Positions 8,582 to 15,774 of a stretch of 50,363 nucleotides of DNA are shown piece after piece. The stretch spans positions 1-50,363 of the forward strand of contig JAFROK010000057.1 in assembly GCA_017429695.1 (NCBI GenBank). Reading direction: 5' to 3'. Made by a program: the position numbers and the translations under genes. The notes below the pieces were generated by a model. It had not been told where the DNA came from, did not search any database, and was given only the letters and a program-made list of their open reading frames with translations. Within the stretch, counting starts at the first letter, position 1. The number at the start of each line of letters is the position of its first letter. The stretch comes from Clostridia bacterium. GTDB lineage: Bacteria > Bacillota > Clostridia > Christensenellales > Aristaeellaceae.

Positions 8582-9777
8582 ACTGTATGGTTTAACCAAT
8601 CTGCAGCATCCACAATTCTGATCCCTTCATGCTGATATTCCGGCTGATAGATTCTCGCAATCAGCATTTTAGGATAGGCATCCCGGATCTTCAGCAGCGG
8701 ATCAATCTCACGTCCAAGTGTTTCAGGGGATGAAATATCGTTCGCCACCTGTATATAGATCTTTTCTCCTTCAGAAATCGCAACAAAATCAATCTCTTTC
8801 TGATATAAGACACCCACATAGACTTCATACCCTCTGCGAAGCAGTTCTATAGCGACCATGTTTTCAAGCACCCGGCCGTAGTCCATGCTCCTTGTCCCCA
8901 GACGAGCGAAACAGAAGCTCTGGTCAACAACATAGTATTTATCTTCTGAGTGCAGATACCGTTTCCCTTTAATATCATACCTTCTGATCCGATAGAAAGC
9001 GAACGCTTTACATAATGCATCGATATATTTGCCAACCGTTTTATGATCGACTTTCTTTTTGCCGGTAATAAGCGTATCTGTAATCGAACGGATGGAGGTC
9101 ACATTTCCGATGTTGTCCATAAGAAAGTCGATCAATTCCTGCAGCAGGATTTCATCTTTCAAACGGTATTTTTTCATGATATCCCGGACAATCAGCGCAT
9201 TCAGAACTTCAGTATTGATGTAGCGGTGCTTCTGTGCTTCTGTTTTATATAAATAAGCGCCGGCCATTCCGCCCTCTGTAATATATCGGGAGAGCGAAGC
9301 ATAAGGTTGATCTGATGGAAAGTATTTCAGAAACTCCTGAAAAGAAAACGGAAACACATGCACCTCATACGTCCTGCCAACAAACAGTGTGGCAAGGTCG
9401 CTGCTTTGCAGAAACGCATTCGATCCGGTGATGTAAATATCATACTTTTCTTTCGCGTGCAGGCTGTTAATGGCTTTTTCAAACGACGGACACATCTGGA
9501 TTTCGTCCACCAGGACATAATTGTTTATCCCGGGAAGAAAGCGATCCTCGATATATTTCTCCAGCGCATGATACTCCATCAAGGATTCAAACTCTGTCAG
9601 GTTATAATTAATGTGAATGATATTGGCCTTTGGATCCTTCCGCTTCAGGCATTCCGCAAATGCATCCATCAGCTTTGATTTTCCGGATCTGCGAACGCCC
9701 GTGATCACCTTGATGTCCGGCGTCTGAGACACTTCCATCATTTCATTTAAATAGGCGCTCCGTTCAATCAGTTTCAT
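8569..9777 (-). CDS. AAA_14/DUF4143 ATP-binding protein
   Basis: This 402-residue protein belongs to the AAA_14 + DUF4143 ATPases. Walker A is GVRRSGKS (residues about 27-34), Walker B VLVDEIQMC (about 91-99), sensor-like YITGSNAFL, and the C-terminal DUF4143 part holds a nuclease-like EVYVGVLYQKEIDFVA...IYIQVANDI. Family members are abundant, often solitary, and of unclear function, though frequently in mobile or defence regions. A TGGAGGA site precedes the ATG. A near-consensus promoter with an overlapping 19-bp palindrome lies upstream, suggesting tight regulation. Confidence 0.85.
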   Translation of the reverse strand: MKLIERSAYLNEMMEVSQTPDIKVITGVRRSGKSKLMDAFAECLKRKDPKANIIHINYNLTEFESLMEYHALEKYIEDRFLPGINNYVLVDEIQMCPSFEKAINSLHAKEKYDIYITGSNAFLQSSDLATLFVGRTYEVHVFPFSFQEFLKYFPSDQPYASLSRYITEGGMAGAYLYKTEAQKHRYINTEVLNALIVRDIMKKYRLKDEILLQELIDFLMDNIGNVTSIRSITDTLITGKKKVDHKTVGKYIDALCKAFAFYRIRRYDIKGKRYLHSEDKYYVVDQSFCFARLGTRSMDYGRVLENMVAIELLRRGYEVYVGVLYQKEIDFVAISEGEKIYIQVANDISSPETLGREIDPLLKIRDAYPKMLIARIYQPEYQHEGIRIVDAADWLNHTVPQK

Positions 9778-9821
9778 GCTGATCCTCCAGTCAAATCCTT
9801 TCAGTCCTATCCTGCATATGC

Positions 9822-9877
9822 ATTATAGAGCTTTCATTCCCCAAAATCAATATTTTTATGATTTTGGGGAATGAAAG
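9822..9877 (-). promoter_or_regulatory. Promoter with 19-bp palindromic operator for the AAA_14 gene
   Basis: On the minus strand TTGATT (9845-9850), 17 bases, TATAAT (9822-9827). A perfect inverted repeat with 19-base arms (9831-9849 and 9859-9877) and a nine-base loop covers the -35 box and most of the spacer, as expected for a repressor site. Confidence 0.65.
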
Positions 9878-9915
9878 GCGGATTGCCGGAATATCCGCAG
9901 CCAGCTATATTGTGG

Positions 9916-10095
9916 TCAGTCCTCTTCCCGCCTGATCTCCTCCGCCCGCTTTCTCACCATCGCCGCGATCTTCGCCTGATCCTTCGTGATCTGCTTCAGA
10001 GAGACATTCCACTTATGTGCAATATCCACAAAGCGGGAACGGTAGGGACGACCCTCGTTTCGTTTCATTCCGGCCTCATACATTCTCCGTAGCAT
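9916..10095 (-). CDS. Short HTH-like fragment, unknown
   Basis: The frame gives about 60 residues from an ATG (MLRRMYEAGMKRNEGRPYR) with a helical, basic C-terminal half (DIAHKWNVSLKQITKDQAKIAAMVRKRAEEI) that looks like a DNA-binding helix pair. The frame remains open upstream (TLTSGERLVM) but then enters the terminator of the neighbouring gene. I read it as a gene fragment rather than a complete gene; start uncertain. Confidence 0.35.
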   Translation of the reverse strand: MLRRMYEAGMKRNEGRPYRSRFVDIAHKWNVSLKQITKDQAKIAAMVRKRAEEIRREED

Positions 10096-10142
10096 CACCA
10101 GCCGTTCCCCTGAGGTTAATGTTGTACCCAGAAGCCAAAAAT

Positions 10143-10463
10143 TCAAAAGAAAAAGGCTCCCGCAGAACGGGAACCTACACTTTGACAGAATAAGGATATC
10201 AGATAATGCACCGGACAACAAGCGACAAGGGGCAGCATATCATCATATTTCAAAAAGCCAGTTTCTTTTATTGATAATACGCCATCTTTCTTCAGCGCTG
10301 CTTCATCTGCTTTTTCTTGCCGACTATACAATTCCGCTTGCGCCAGAACAATAAACTGTTTCAATTCCTCATCCGTCATTGTTGAGAAATCAAAGTTCCC
10401 TAAAGAAGAAACAGGGAACAGTAAAAGACACAGAATTAAAAAGGCACTTAGTATTTGTTTCAT
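10143..10463 (-). CDS. Small secreted protein with aberrant C-terminus
   Basis: The 106-residue frame starts with a clear signal peptide (MKQILSAFLILCLLLFPVSS) followed by a short acidic helix (MTDEELKQFIVLAQAELYSRQ) typical of abundant small exported proteins of Clostridia. The last 30 residues (CCPVHYLISLFCQSVGSRSAGAFFF) are translated through a rho-independent terminator, so the natural stop has probably been lost by a frameshift. A GGTGGAAG site precedes the ATG. Confidence 0.5.
   Translation of the reverse strand: MKQILSAFLILCLLLFPVSSLGNFDFSTMTDEELKQFIVLAQAELYSRQEKADEAALKKDGVLSIKETGFLKYDDMLPLVACCPVHYLISLFCQSVGSRSAGAFFF
10149..10175 (-). terminator. Rho-independent terminator
   Basis: Minus-strand stem GGTTCCCG/CGGGAGCC with a five-base loop, followed by a run of six T. 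It lies inside the open frame of the secreted protein, which argues that the frame has slipped. Confidence 0.7.
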
Positions 10464-10631
10464 TTACTTCCACCCCCAAGGCCAACATTTGGCAATACCG
10501 CATAGCAATATCCCAGAATCTGATGCCTGATGCTTTTCTAATATTGAATTCATTGCTATGGTGCCAATCAGTGCTTCATCATCAGATGAAATCTCACCAT
10601 CATACTCCCTTTTATGCTTCCATATATTAAA
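10464..10631 (-). pseudogene. Startless protein fragment between two genes
   Basis: After the DUF1016 chimera stop, one frame stays open for 55 codons with protein-like composition (WKHKREYDGEISSDDEALIG, then AMNSILEKHQ) and ends GWK-TAA directly against the ATG of the secreted protein. No start codon precedes the conserved-looking part; the only ATG is at its 27th codon. It is probably the tail of a deleted gene. Family not recognised. Confidence 0.3.
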
Positions 10632-10643
10632 TCAGCGAACAAA

Positions 10644-11912
10644 TCAGAGTTCTGTGATGCTATCAGCATACCTGCTCTTCATGGCATGGATTATCTTTGC
10701 AAATTCTTCTGCCTGGAAATCTTTATATTGTTCTTCATTGTTAATGCCATAATCAGTTTCCATGGTGTTTGAAAACTGCAGTTGTTGGGGTTCCCCGTTT
10801 TTGTCGTTGTAAGACAATACTGAAATTGCGCATATTTCTTTTTTCTGTGGGATCAGATTGCTGGCAACATTGCCTACCAGGCCTGAAAACAGTTTTTTGG
10901 CTCCCAGTGGGTCAAATCCGGTCGGCCTTACTTCAGTGTTTCCAAGGAAGTTCTGAGCGCCTTTCAGGACTTTATTTGTTTTATCTGTCGAGGTTAGTCC
11001 AACAGTAAAACCGGTAATTCTTTCGTATGGCAGTGTGATAGCATTTCCCTTATACTCGATGGAAAGGGCATCCCTGTCAGGATCCAGGGATAATGTCACA
11101 ACAACGCCTGATGGTATTTTTCCGATCGGTTGCAAATTGGTTCCGGTGTATTTCGTTTTCCGCTCTACAGACAAATCTTTTTTCAGTTCTCTTGCAGCGC
11201 TTGGTTTGAAGAGTCCCATGGTTCTACCGCCTTTCTTTACAAAAGCAAATCCCCGTCCGAGTTCCATCAGGAAATCGCGGATATGGGTCAGGATAGCGGA
11301 TTCCAATTCGCTTTCCAAATAAGCGTCTTCCGCTTTGAATCCGAGAAATTCCGCGATGATTGGACTTTTGATCAATTCATATTTGTTTTGCTGAAAAGCA
11401 TTTGTTTTGTTTTTCATTTCAGTGATGACCGATTCTTTCTGCGGGGACATCAGCAGACGGTCATAATACTGGGTGCTTATGTTGCGATCGAGCGTCCGCA
11501 CGCTCCAATTTTCATCTACAGCTTCATTCAGATACCAGAGACGGGCAGATTCATCCGAAACACGCAGCAGGCAACGAAAATGAGACCAGCTCAAATTGTG
11601 AACACGCGTGTTCACAATCTCCGGATTCGGGAAAAGCAGAAAAAATTTACGGTAATACTGCAAATTCCGTTTGGAAAAGCTCTCCCCGAATTCTTCCATA
11701 AGCTGTCCGGATAGAACATCCATCAGTTGTTTACCGTATTCAGCCCGATCAGCACCGTTCTGCTCCTGTTGCACAATTCGTTTACCAATATTCCAGTTCA
11801 TGAGTACCTGGGCGGCGCTCACCGCCTGATATGCAGTATTTCGTCCCTGCTGTATGATTTCCCGGATATCATCTACAACAGATTGGAAAGGGATTACTTT
11901 TCCCTTGTTCAT
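10644..11912 (-). CDS. Chimeric protein: DUF1016 N-terminal domain fused to a PH-like protein
   Basis: Residues 1 to about 225 match the DUF1016 N-terminal region of YhcG-type proteins (WNIGKRIVQQEQ; GESFSKRNLQYYRKFFLLFP; LSWSHFRCLLRV; ELGRGFAFVKKGG). The family then continues into a PDDEXK nuclease, but here the frame switches at MGLFKPSAARELKK (about residue 232) to an unrelated 191-residue protein. That part is beta-rich and PH-like (GVVVTLSLDPDRDALSIEYKG; ISVLSYNDKNGEPQQLQFS). The second part has its own ribosome site and ATG at 11219, so it may also be made alone. The ATG start at 11912 has GGAGGA upstream; a GTG at 11924 is also possible. The nuclease active site is absent. Confidence 0.7.
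   Translation of the reverse strand: MNKGKVIPFQSVVDDIREIIQQGRNTAYQAVSAAQVLMNWNIGKRIVQQEQNGADRAEYGKQLMDVLSGQLMEEFGESFSKRNLQYYRKFFLLFPNPEIVNTRVHNLSWSHFRCLLRVSDESARLWYLNEAVDENWSVRTLDRNISTQYYDRLLMSPQKESVITEMKNKTNAFQQNKYELIKSPIIAEFLGFKAEDAYLESELESAILTHIRDFLMELGRGFAFVKKGGRTMGLFKPSAARELKKDLSVERKTKYTGTNLQPIGKIPSGVVVTLSLDPDRDALSIEYKGNAITLPYERITGFTVGLTSTDKTNKVLKGAQNFLGNTEVRPTGFDPLGAKKLFSGLVGNVASNLIPQKKEICAISVLSYNDKNGEPQQLQFSNTMETDYGINNEEQYKDFQAEEFAKIIHAMKSRYADSITEL
11217..11234 (-). promoter_or_regulatory. Internal ribosome binding site and start of the PH-like part
   Basis: AAAGGCGG lies eight bases before an in-frame ATG (11217-11219). It would allow separate translation of the 191-residue C-terminal protein inside the chimera. 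Confidence 0.5.
11595..11618. repeat. Perfect 24-bp palindrome inside the DUF1016 gene
   Basis: ATTGTGAACACG followed by its exact reverse complement, with no loop. It encodes IVNTRVHN immediately before the conserved LSWSHF motif. The truncated DUF1016 gene at 36558 has palindromes in the equivalent interdomain stretch. Confidence 0.85.
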
Positions 11913-12018
11913 TTCTTTGTTCACTCCTCCGCAAATATCTGCCAGACAACTGCCGCAAACCCGTTTTCCGATTCTTCAGTCTTTATTTGGCCCCATTGTT
12001 CGTTTTCATCATATCAAT

Positions 12019-12078
12019 TCAGATCCGGATAGCTTCAGCATACTTTATCAGGAACAGCATCCTGTTTTTGTTTGCCAT
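12019..12078 (-). pseudogene. Nineteen-codon ORF behind a repeated promoter
   Basis: ATG at 12078 with AACGGGGAAA upstream encodes MANKNRMLFLIKYAEAIRI and stops. It follows the 51-bp promoter module at 12105-12155, whose other full copy drives a long secreted protein, so this is probably the 5' stub of a deleted gene or a leader peptide. The rest of 11925-12316 shows no gene. Confidence 0.3.
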
Positions 12079-12104
12079 ACTTGTTTCCCCGTTCTGTTTT
12101 TTTT

Positions 12105-12155
12105 CGCGATTACAGGATATTTTACCATGAACGCGGGAGATCGTCCATATGGAAA
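12105..12155 (-). promoter_or_regulatory. Repeated promoter module, copy 1
   Basis: About 90% identical over 51 bases to 18855-18905. On the minus strand it reads TGGACG, 17 bases, TAAAAT, then ATCCTGTAATCGCG. Just outside its upstream end comes CAGGGTGTGTC, which resembles an insertion-sequence end. Confidence 0.5.
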
Positions 12156-12316
12156 TACAGGGTGTGTCAAATTTTTGGCAGGGGTCCCTGCCTTCCCTTT
12201 TTGAGCCCTTGTAAAAAGTCTCCTTCTCTTTTGTACTTGTAATAAGATCAGCGCAATCCAAAACCATGTTTATAGATGATTCTTTGATTTATCAGAATGA
12301 ACATCATAACAGAATT

Positions 12317-12883
12317 TCATGTTCTTTCTTTCCGGACCATATCCATGCGAATTGTCTCCCAGATATATTTTGCAGCAAAATCCGAACCTGCCTGGGAAGC
12401 ATGCTGCCCGTCTTCCGCGTACATTTCCAGATCTGGCCAGCTTTCCTTATAGCTCCACCAATTTTCTCCGACAGAGGCCAGAAGCGCGCCGATTTCATCT
12501 GCCACATGCCGATGGACTGTGTTCATGTGGACTTGCATTTCCGGCTCACTCTTTTGAGCCCAGCATTCATATATCACCGGAGTGCTTCCGGCTTCGCGGA
12601 TCATCTTGTTCAGGGCGATGGCGGCATTCAGGAAACCTTCTTCTGGTCCAAAGGGATGGGCATGCTCCTGGAGAACGACATAATCATATTTGCCATACAG
12701 GATATTGAAGCGCACATCCGGTTCTTCCGCATGCTGGGAAAGAAACCAGTTGGGATGGGCCAGCATGGTTACCCGGCAGTTGAAACCTTCGTCATCCGCG
12801 CGGCGCTTTACCAGCAGGGGCATATCGTTGAAATAGGTGTGGCTGTTTCCGATGAAAAGGATGTTCAGGTCTTTATTCTTCAT
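12317..12883 (-). CDS. SGNH/GDSL-type hydrolase
   Basis: This 188-residue cytoplasmic protein has block I IGNSHT (catalytic Ser at about residue 14), an LQEHAHPFG loop and the C-terminal DGQHAS motif carrying the Asp-His pair of SGNH esterases. There is no signal peptide. Substrate unknown; relatives deacylate carbohydrates or lipids. Its ATG overlaps the stop of the upstream yaiI-like gene by four bases (ATGA), so the two are co-translated. Confidence 0.8.
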   Translation of the reverse strand: MKNKDLNILFIGNSHTYFNDMPLLVKRRADDEGFNCRVTMLAHPNWFLSQHAEEPDVRFNILYGKYDYVVLQEHAHPFGPEEGFLNAAIALNKMIREAGSTPVIYECWAQKSEPEMQVHMNTVHRHVADEIGALLASVGENWWSYKESWPDLEMYAEDGQHASQAGSDFAAKYIWETIRMDMVRKERT

Positions 12884-13332
12884 TTGGAATCTTCCTCCGC
12901 CTGTATGATCATGCGTTCAAAGCTTTCCGCAAAACGCCTGTCATCTTCCTCTGTGCGCCTGGCAGGGCCTTTCAGATGATGCTTCCCGCTGCGCCGGGCT
13001 TTTTTTGCCAGATGCCGTTCCAGCAGCAGAGTGTCAATGTTGTCATCCGTATACCATCTGCCGCTCTGGTGGATCGCTTTCGCGCCTTTTCCGAGTGCCA
13101 GCGCGGCAACGCCGTAATCCTGCGTGACAACAATGTCTCCGCGCTTGCAGAGATTGATCAGGGCAATATCCACCGCATCCGCGCCGGCACCGATGACTTT
13201 GACGGTACTGTAATCTGATGTCAGCTGGTGATTGGTATCACAGAGCATGGTGACAGGAATTTCATGCTTTCGGGCAATGTCCTCCACGATCCAGGTCACC
13301 GGGCACGCATCCGCGTCAATGTAAATCATCAT
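12880..13332 (-). CDS. yaiI: YaiI/YqxD family protein (UPF0178)
   Basis: This 150-residue protein shows the family signature YIDADACPV at the N-terminus and GDIVVTQDYGVAALAL in the middle. The conserved Asp residues form a PIN/NYN-like metal site, so an RNase activity is suspected for the family, though its role is unsettled. It ends with a basic segment (KKARRSGKHHLKG). It begins two bases after the DUF2075 gene and overlaps the SGNH gene, making a three-gene operon. Confidence 0.88.
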   Translation of the reverse strand: MMIYIDADACPVTWIVEDIARKHEIPVTMLCDTNHQLTSDYSTVKVIGAGADAVDIALINLCKRGDIVVTQDYGVAALALGKGAKAIHQSGRWYTDDNIDTLLLERHLAKKARRSGKHHLKGPARRTEEDDRRFAESFERMIIQAEEDSK

Positions 13333-13334
13333 GC

Positions 13335-15473
13335 TTATATTTCTTCCAACCCTATACTTTTCAGATATTCATAGGTCCCATCATAATATTCTGGGATTCG
13401 GGTACTATCTTCCCAGAAACCTGTTGTAGTCTTGTTGGGGTTGCCTTCCGGAACACAGATCACCATGCCCATTCTGGCCCGGGTCAGGAGAACACGGTAA
13501 GCATTCAGCATGTATTTGATCTGCTCCTGTTTGCTTTCTGTGGTTGGAGTCTGCTCGATCCATTTGGTCTGGCCGTTGAAACGATAGAAGCGCCATTTGC
13601 CTTTGTCATACCGCATATCGGCATCCCAGAGCAAACAGGTATAATCCAGTTCCAATCCCTGAACCTGGATTTCAGTGGCTGCGTCTTCGAGGTAGTTGGA
13701 TGAACGGATATCTGTTTTGTCTTCCAGGAACCAGTGAACAGCGTTTTCATCGCCTGATGGTAATATATGCACTGCCAATGGTTTGAATCTTGCAGATTCC
13801 TTTGTGACTAGGACGCCAGTGCGTTCTGAGCCGCGAACTTTATCGTGAAGCCATTTTCTGGCTTTTGTCATATCCCTCGTTAGCACGATCGGGTATTTGT
13901 CTTTGATTTCTGCATATAGGCTAGGAGCTCCTTTGTCAAAAGACAAAAGCGCATGAACGAAAGCAGATAGTTTTTCGGCCCTAAAAGAGCGAAGGGAAAC
14001 TGCCAAATGCAAGTCTTCTGAATATGTGACGTTTGGGTTGTCCTGCAGCAGTTCATTTACTTTTCCTTCGGCGTATTCCGCGTCTGTCAGCTTTGGCGAG
14101 ATATAAACATCCCAGTGGGAAAACTGATTATTCAATGCTGCAATCCATTCAGATATCCCGGCTTCTCCTGTGTTGATTTCCTGACCGCCTCCGACGAGGC
14201 AGATGATCGTTGCCCAGTCTTCTCGCTGATCCAGCGCCCAGATCAAAAAGGCAGCTTCGGATAAGGGGAAATTCGGAACCTTCAATTTGTTGCCGTATGT
14301 GCCGCCGCGTTTTAAGTAGTTGGCCAATCTTTCATGCGTCCAGGAGCGCTGTGCTTCATCGAAAATGGCAACGTGTTCCACTTCACCATAACCGGCAGAT
14401 TCTACTTTGACGGCTTTTGTCGGATCAATTTCAAGGATACCGTTTTCTACTGGGTTCTTGATCTTGGCCAGCATGTTATCGCGATACCGATGGATCATCT
14501 GTATTGATTTACTCACCTCGCGGCGAGAATCGCTCATTTTCTTCTTTTCGCCATGATCACGACATCTTTTATAGTTATCCTGTGCAAGAGCCTCTGTTAA
14601 AACAGCAACAAGAGGCCCGTTTCCAGACAAATATACCGCACCTTCGTCCTTGACTGGTTCGTTATGTCCCTGGTAGGTTTGCTTGACTGCAACATCCAAA
14701 CCGACCAGCGTCTTCCCGGCTCCTGGCACACCTGTAACAAAGCAAATGCTCTTTTTGAGTTGTTCTTTGCTGTGCTTAATCACTTGAAGAATGTACTGAA
14801 TCGTTCTGTCAGTGGAAACTTCATCTGCCTCATGCCGTGTGATATCTTCTACAGTATGGTTCTCATATAATGATTTGGCCGCTTCGATGATGGTTGGCGT
14901 TGGAGCATATGGGCTGATGATCCAGTTGCTGTTGATCCGGGTTTCATTCGGAAAATGATCTAATACTGCTTTGATTACTGTTAACAACCCTTTAGCGCCT
15001 GTTACCAGTGGATTAATCACTTTGTCATCATATACGGACATCTGAATGACAGAAGAAGCATGCTGATAATTCGTGGCCACAAGGATTGGCGCAATTACTC
15101 TGTCCTGGCTAAATTTATGGAAATTCTTGAGATCCAGTGCATAGTCCAGCACCTGATCCACATCCATTTCCAGGATTCGTGATTCTCCTGCTTTAAACTC
15201 GATACAGAATATAATCCCTCTTAGGAGCAGCACCACATCGACTCTTTTTCCCAGGCGTGGAATGTCATACTCAAAAATTATATGCCCATCCGTTTCGTTG
15301 AGATTGGACAACGTTTCCTGCATGACTGCGATTTCGGTTTTCCATGCTTCTCTCGTGGTCGTAAGTGCTTCGCCATGATAACGATCACACAATACGCCCA
15401 GGATCGTAAGGCCATTCGTCTTAAGGAAACTGTCAATATCGCTAAGGTATAAGCAGCGGGGATTGTTGTTCAT
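13335..15473 (-). CDS. DUF2075 ATPase/helicase-like protein with nuclease-like N-terminus
   Basis: This 712-residue protein has an N-terminal PDDEXK-like region (GKRVDVVLLLRGIIFCIEFKAGE, about residues 75-98). The DUF2075 P-loop ATPase follows, with Walker A VTGVPGAGKT near residue 250, Walker B VAIFDEAQRSW, CLVGGGQEINTGE and a C-terminal helicase-like ASS (QGLELDYTCLLWD; YRVLLTRARMGMVI). Members occur in defence islands and are Schlafen-AAA-like. GGAG lies seven bases before the ATG. Its neighbour at 15775 is another nuclease-helicase, so a shared anti-phage role is plausible but unproved. Confidence 0.85.
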   Translation of the reverse strand: MNNNPRCLYLSDIDSFLKTNGLTILGVLCDRYHGEALTTTREAWKTEIAVMQETLSNLNETDGHIIFEYDIPRLGKRVDVVLLLRGIIFCIEFKAGESRILEMDVDQVLDYALDLKNFHKFSQDRVIAPILVATNYQHASSVIQMSVYDDKVINPLVTGAKGLLTVIKAVLDHFPNETRINSNWIISPYAPTPTIIEAAKSLYENHTVEDITRHEADEVSTDRTIQYILQVIKHSKEQLKKSICFVTGVPGAGKTLVGLDVAVKQTYQGHNEPVKDEGAVYLSGNGPLVAVLTEALAQDNYKRCRDHGEKKKMSDSRREVSKSIQMIHRYRDNMLAKIKNPVENGILEIDPTKAVKVESAGYGEVEHVAIFDEAQRSWTHERLANYLKRGGTYGNKLKVPNFPLSEAAFLIWALDQREDWATIICLVGGGQEINTGEAGISEWIAALNNQFSHWDVYISPKLTDAEYAEGKVNELLQDNPNVTYSEDLHLAVSLRSFRAEKLSAFVHALLSFDKGAPSLYAEIKDKYPIVLTRDMTKARKWLHDKVRGSERTGVLVTKESARFKPLAVHILPSGDENAVHWFLEDKTDIRSSNYLEDAATEIQVQGLELDYTCLLWDADMRYDKGKWRFYRFNGQTKWIEQTPTTESKQEQIKYMLNAYRVLLTRARMGMVICVPEGNPNKTTTGFWEDSTRIPEYYDGTYEYLKSIGLEEI

Positions 15474-15497
15474 CGTATACTCCTGATTTTTAACAAG

Positions 15498-15722
15498 TTA
15501 CTTTTTCGCCCGGAGCAGGTTGACGATTGTCTGCAGCTTCTTGAAGAGTTCTGCAATGCAGAAGCAGAACAAGCCTGAGAACAGGAATATCGGGAAAGTG
15601 TTTACAAAGGCGGTGAATTCGGCGCCTTTGGTGGAGGCTGCGATGATGATGGAGAAGATCAGGCCGACCAGGAGGATAAATACCCCGATGGTTGTGAAGA
15701 AAGATGCTGAGAATTCATTCCC
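15498..15722 (-). pseudogene. Two-helix membrane protein interrupted by a TAG stop
   Basis: A 74-codon frame encodes two clear membrane segments (FFTTIGVFILLVGLIFSIII and FVNTFPIFLFSGLFCFCIAE) and a basic tail (FKKLQTIVNLLRAKK). It has no start codon. Upstream, in the same frame and across a single TAG (15723-15725), reading continues as HKFQYQFHDIKSMM, giving a natural cytoplasmic N-terminus. It looks like a small membrane gene disabled by one nonsense codon, lying between the helicase and DUF2075 genes. Family not recognised. Confidence 0.5.
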
Positions 15723-15774
15723 CTACATCATGCTTTTGATATCATGAAACTGATATTGGAACTTGTGCCTTTGC

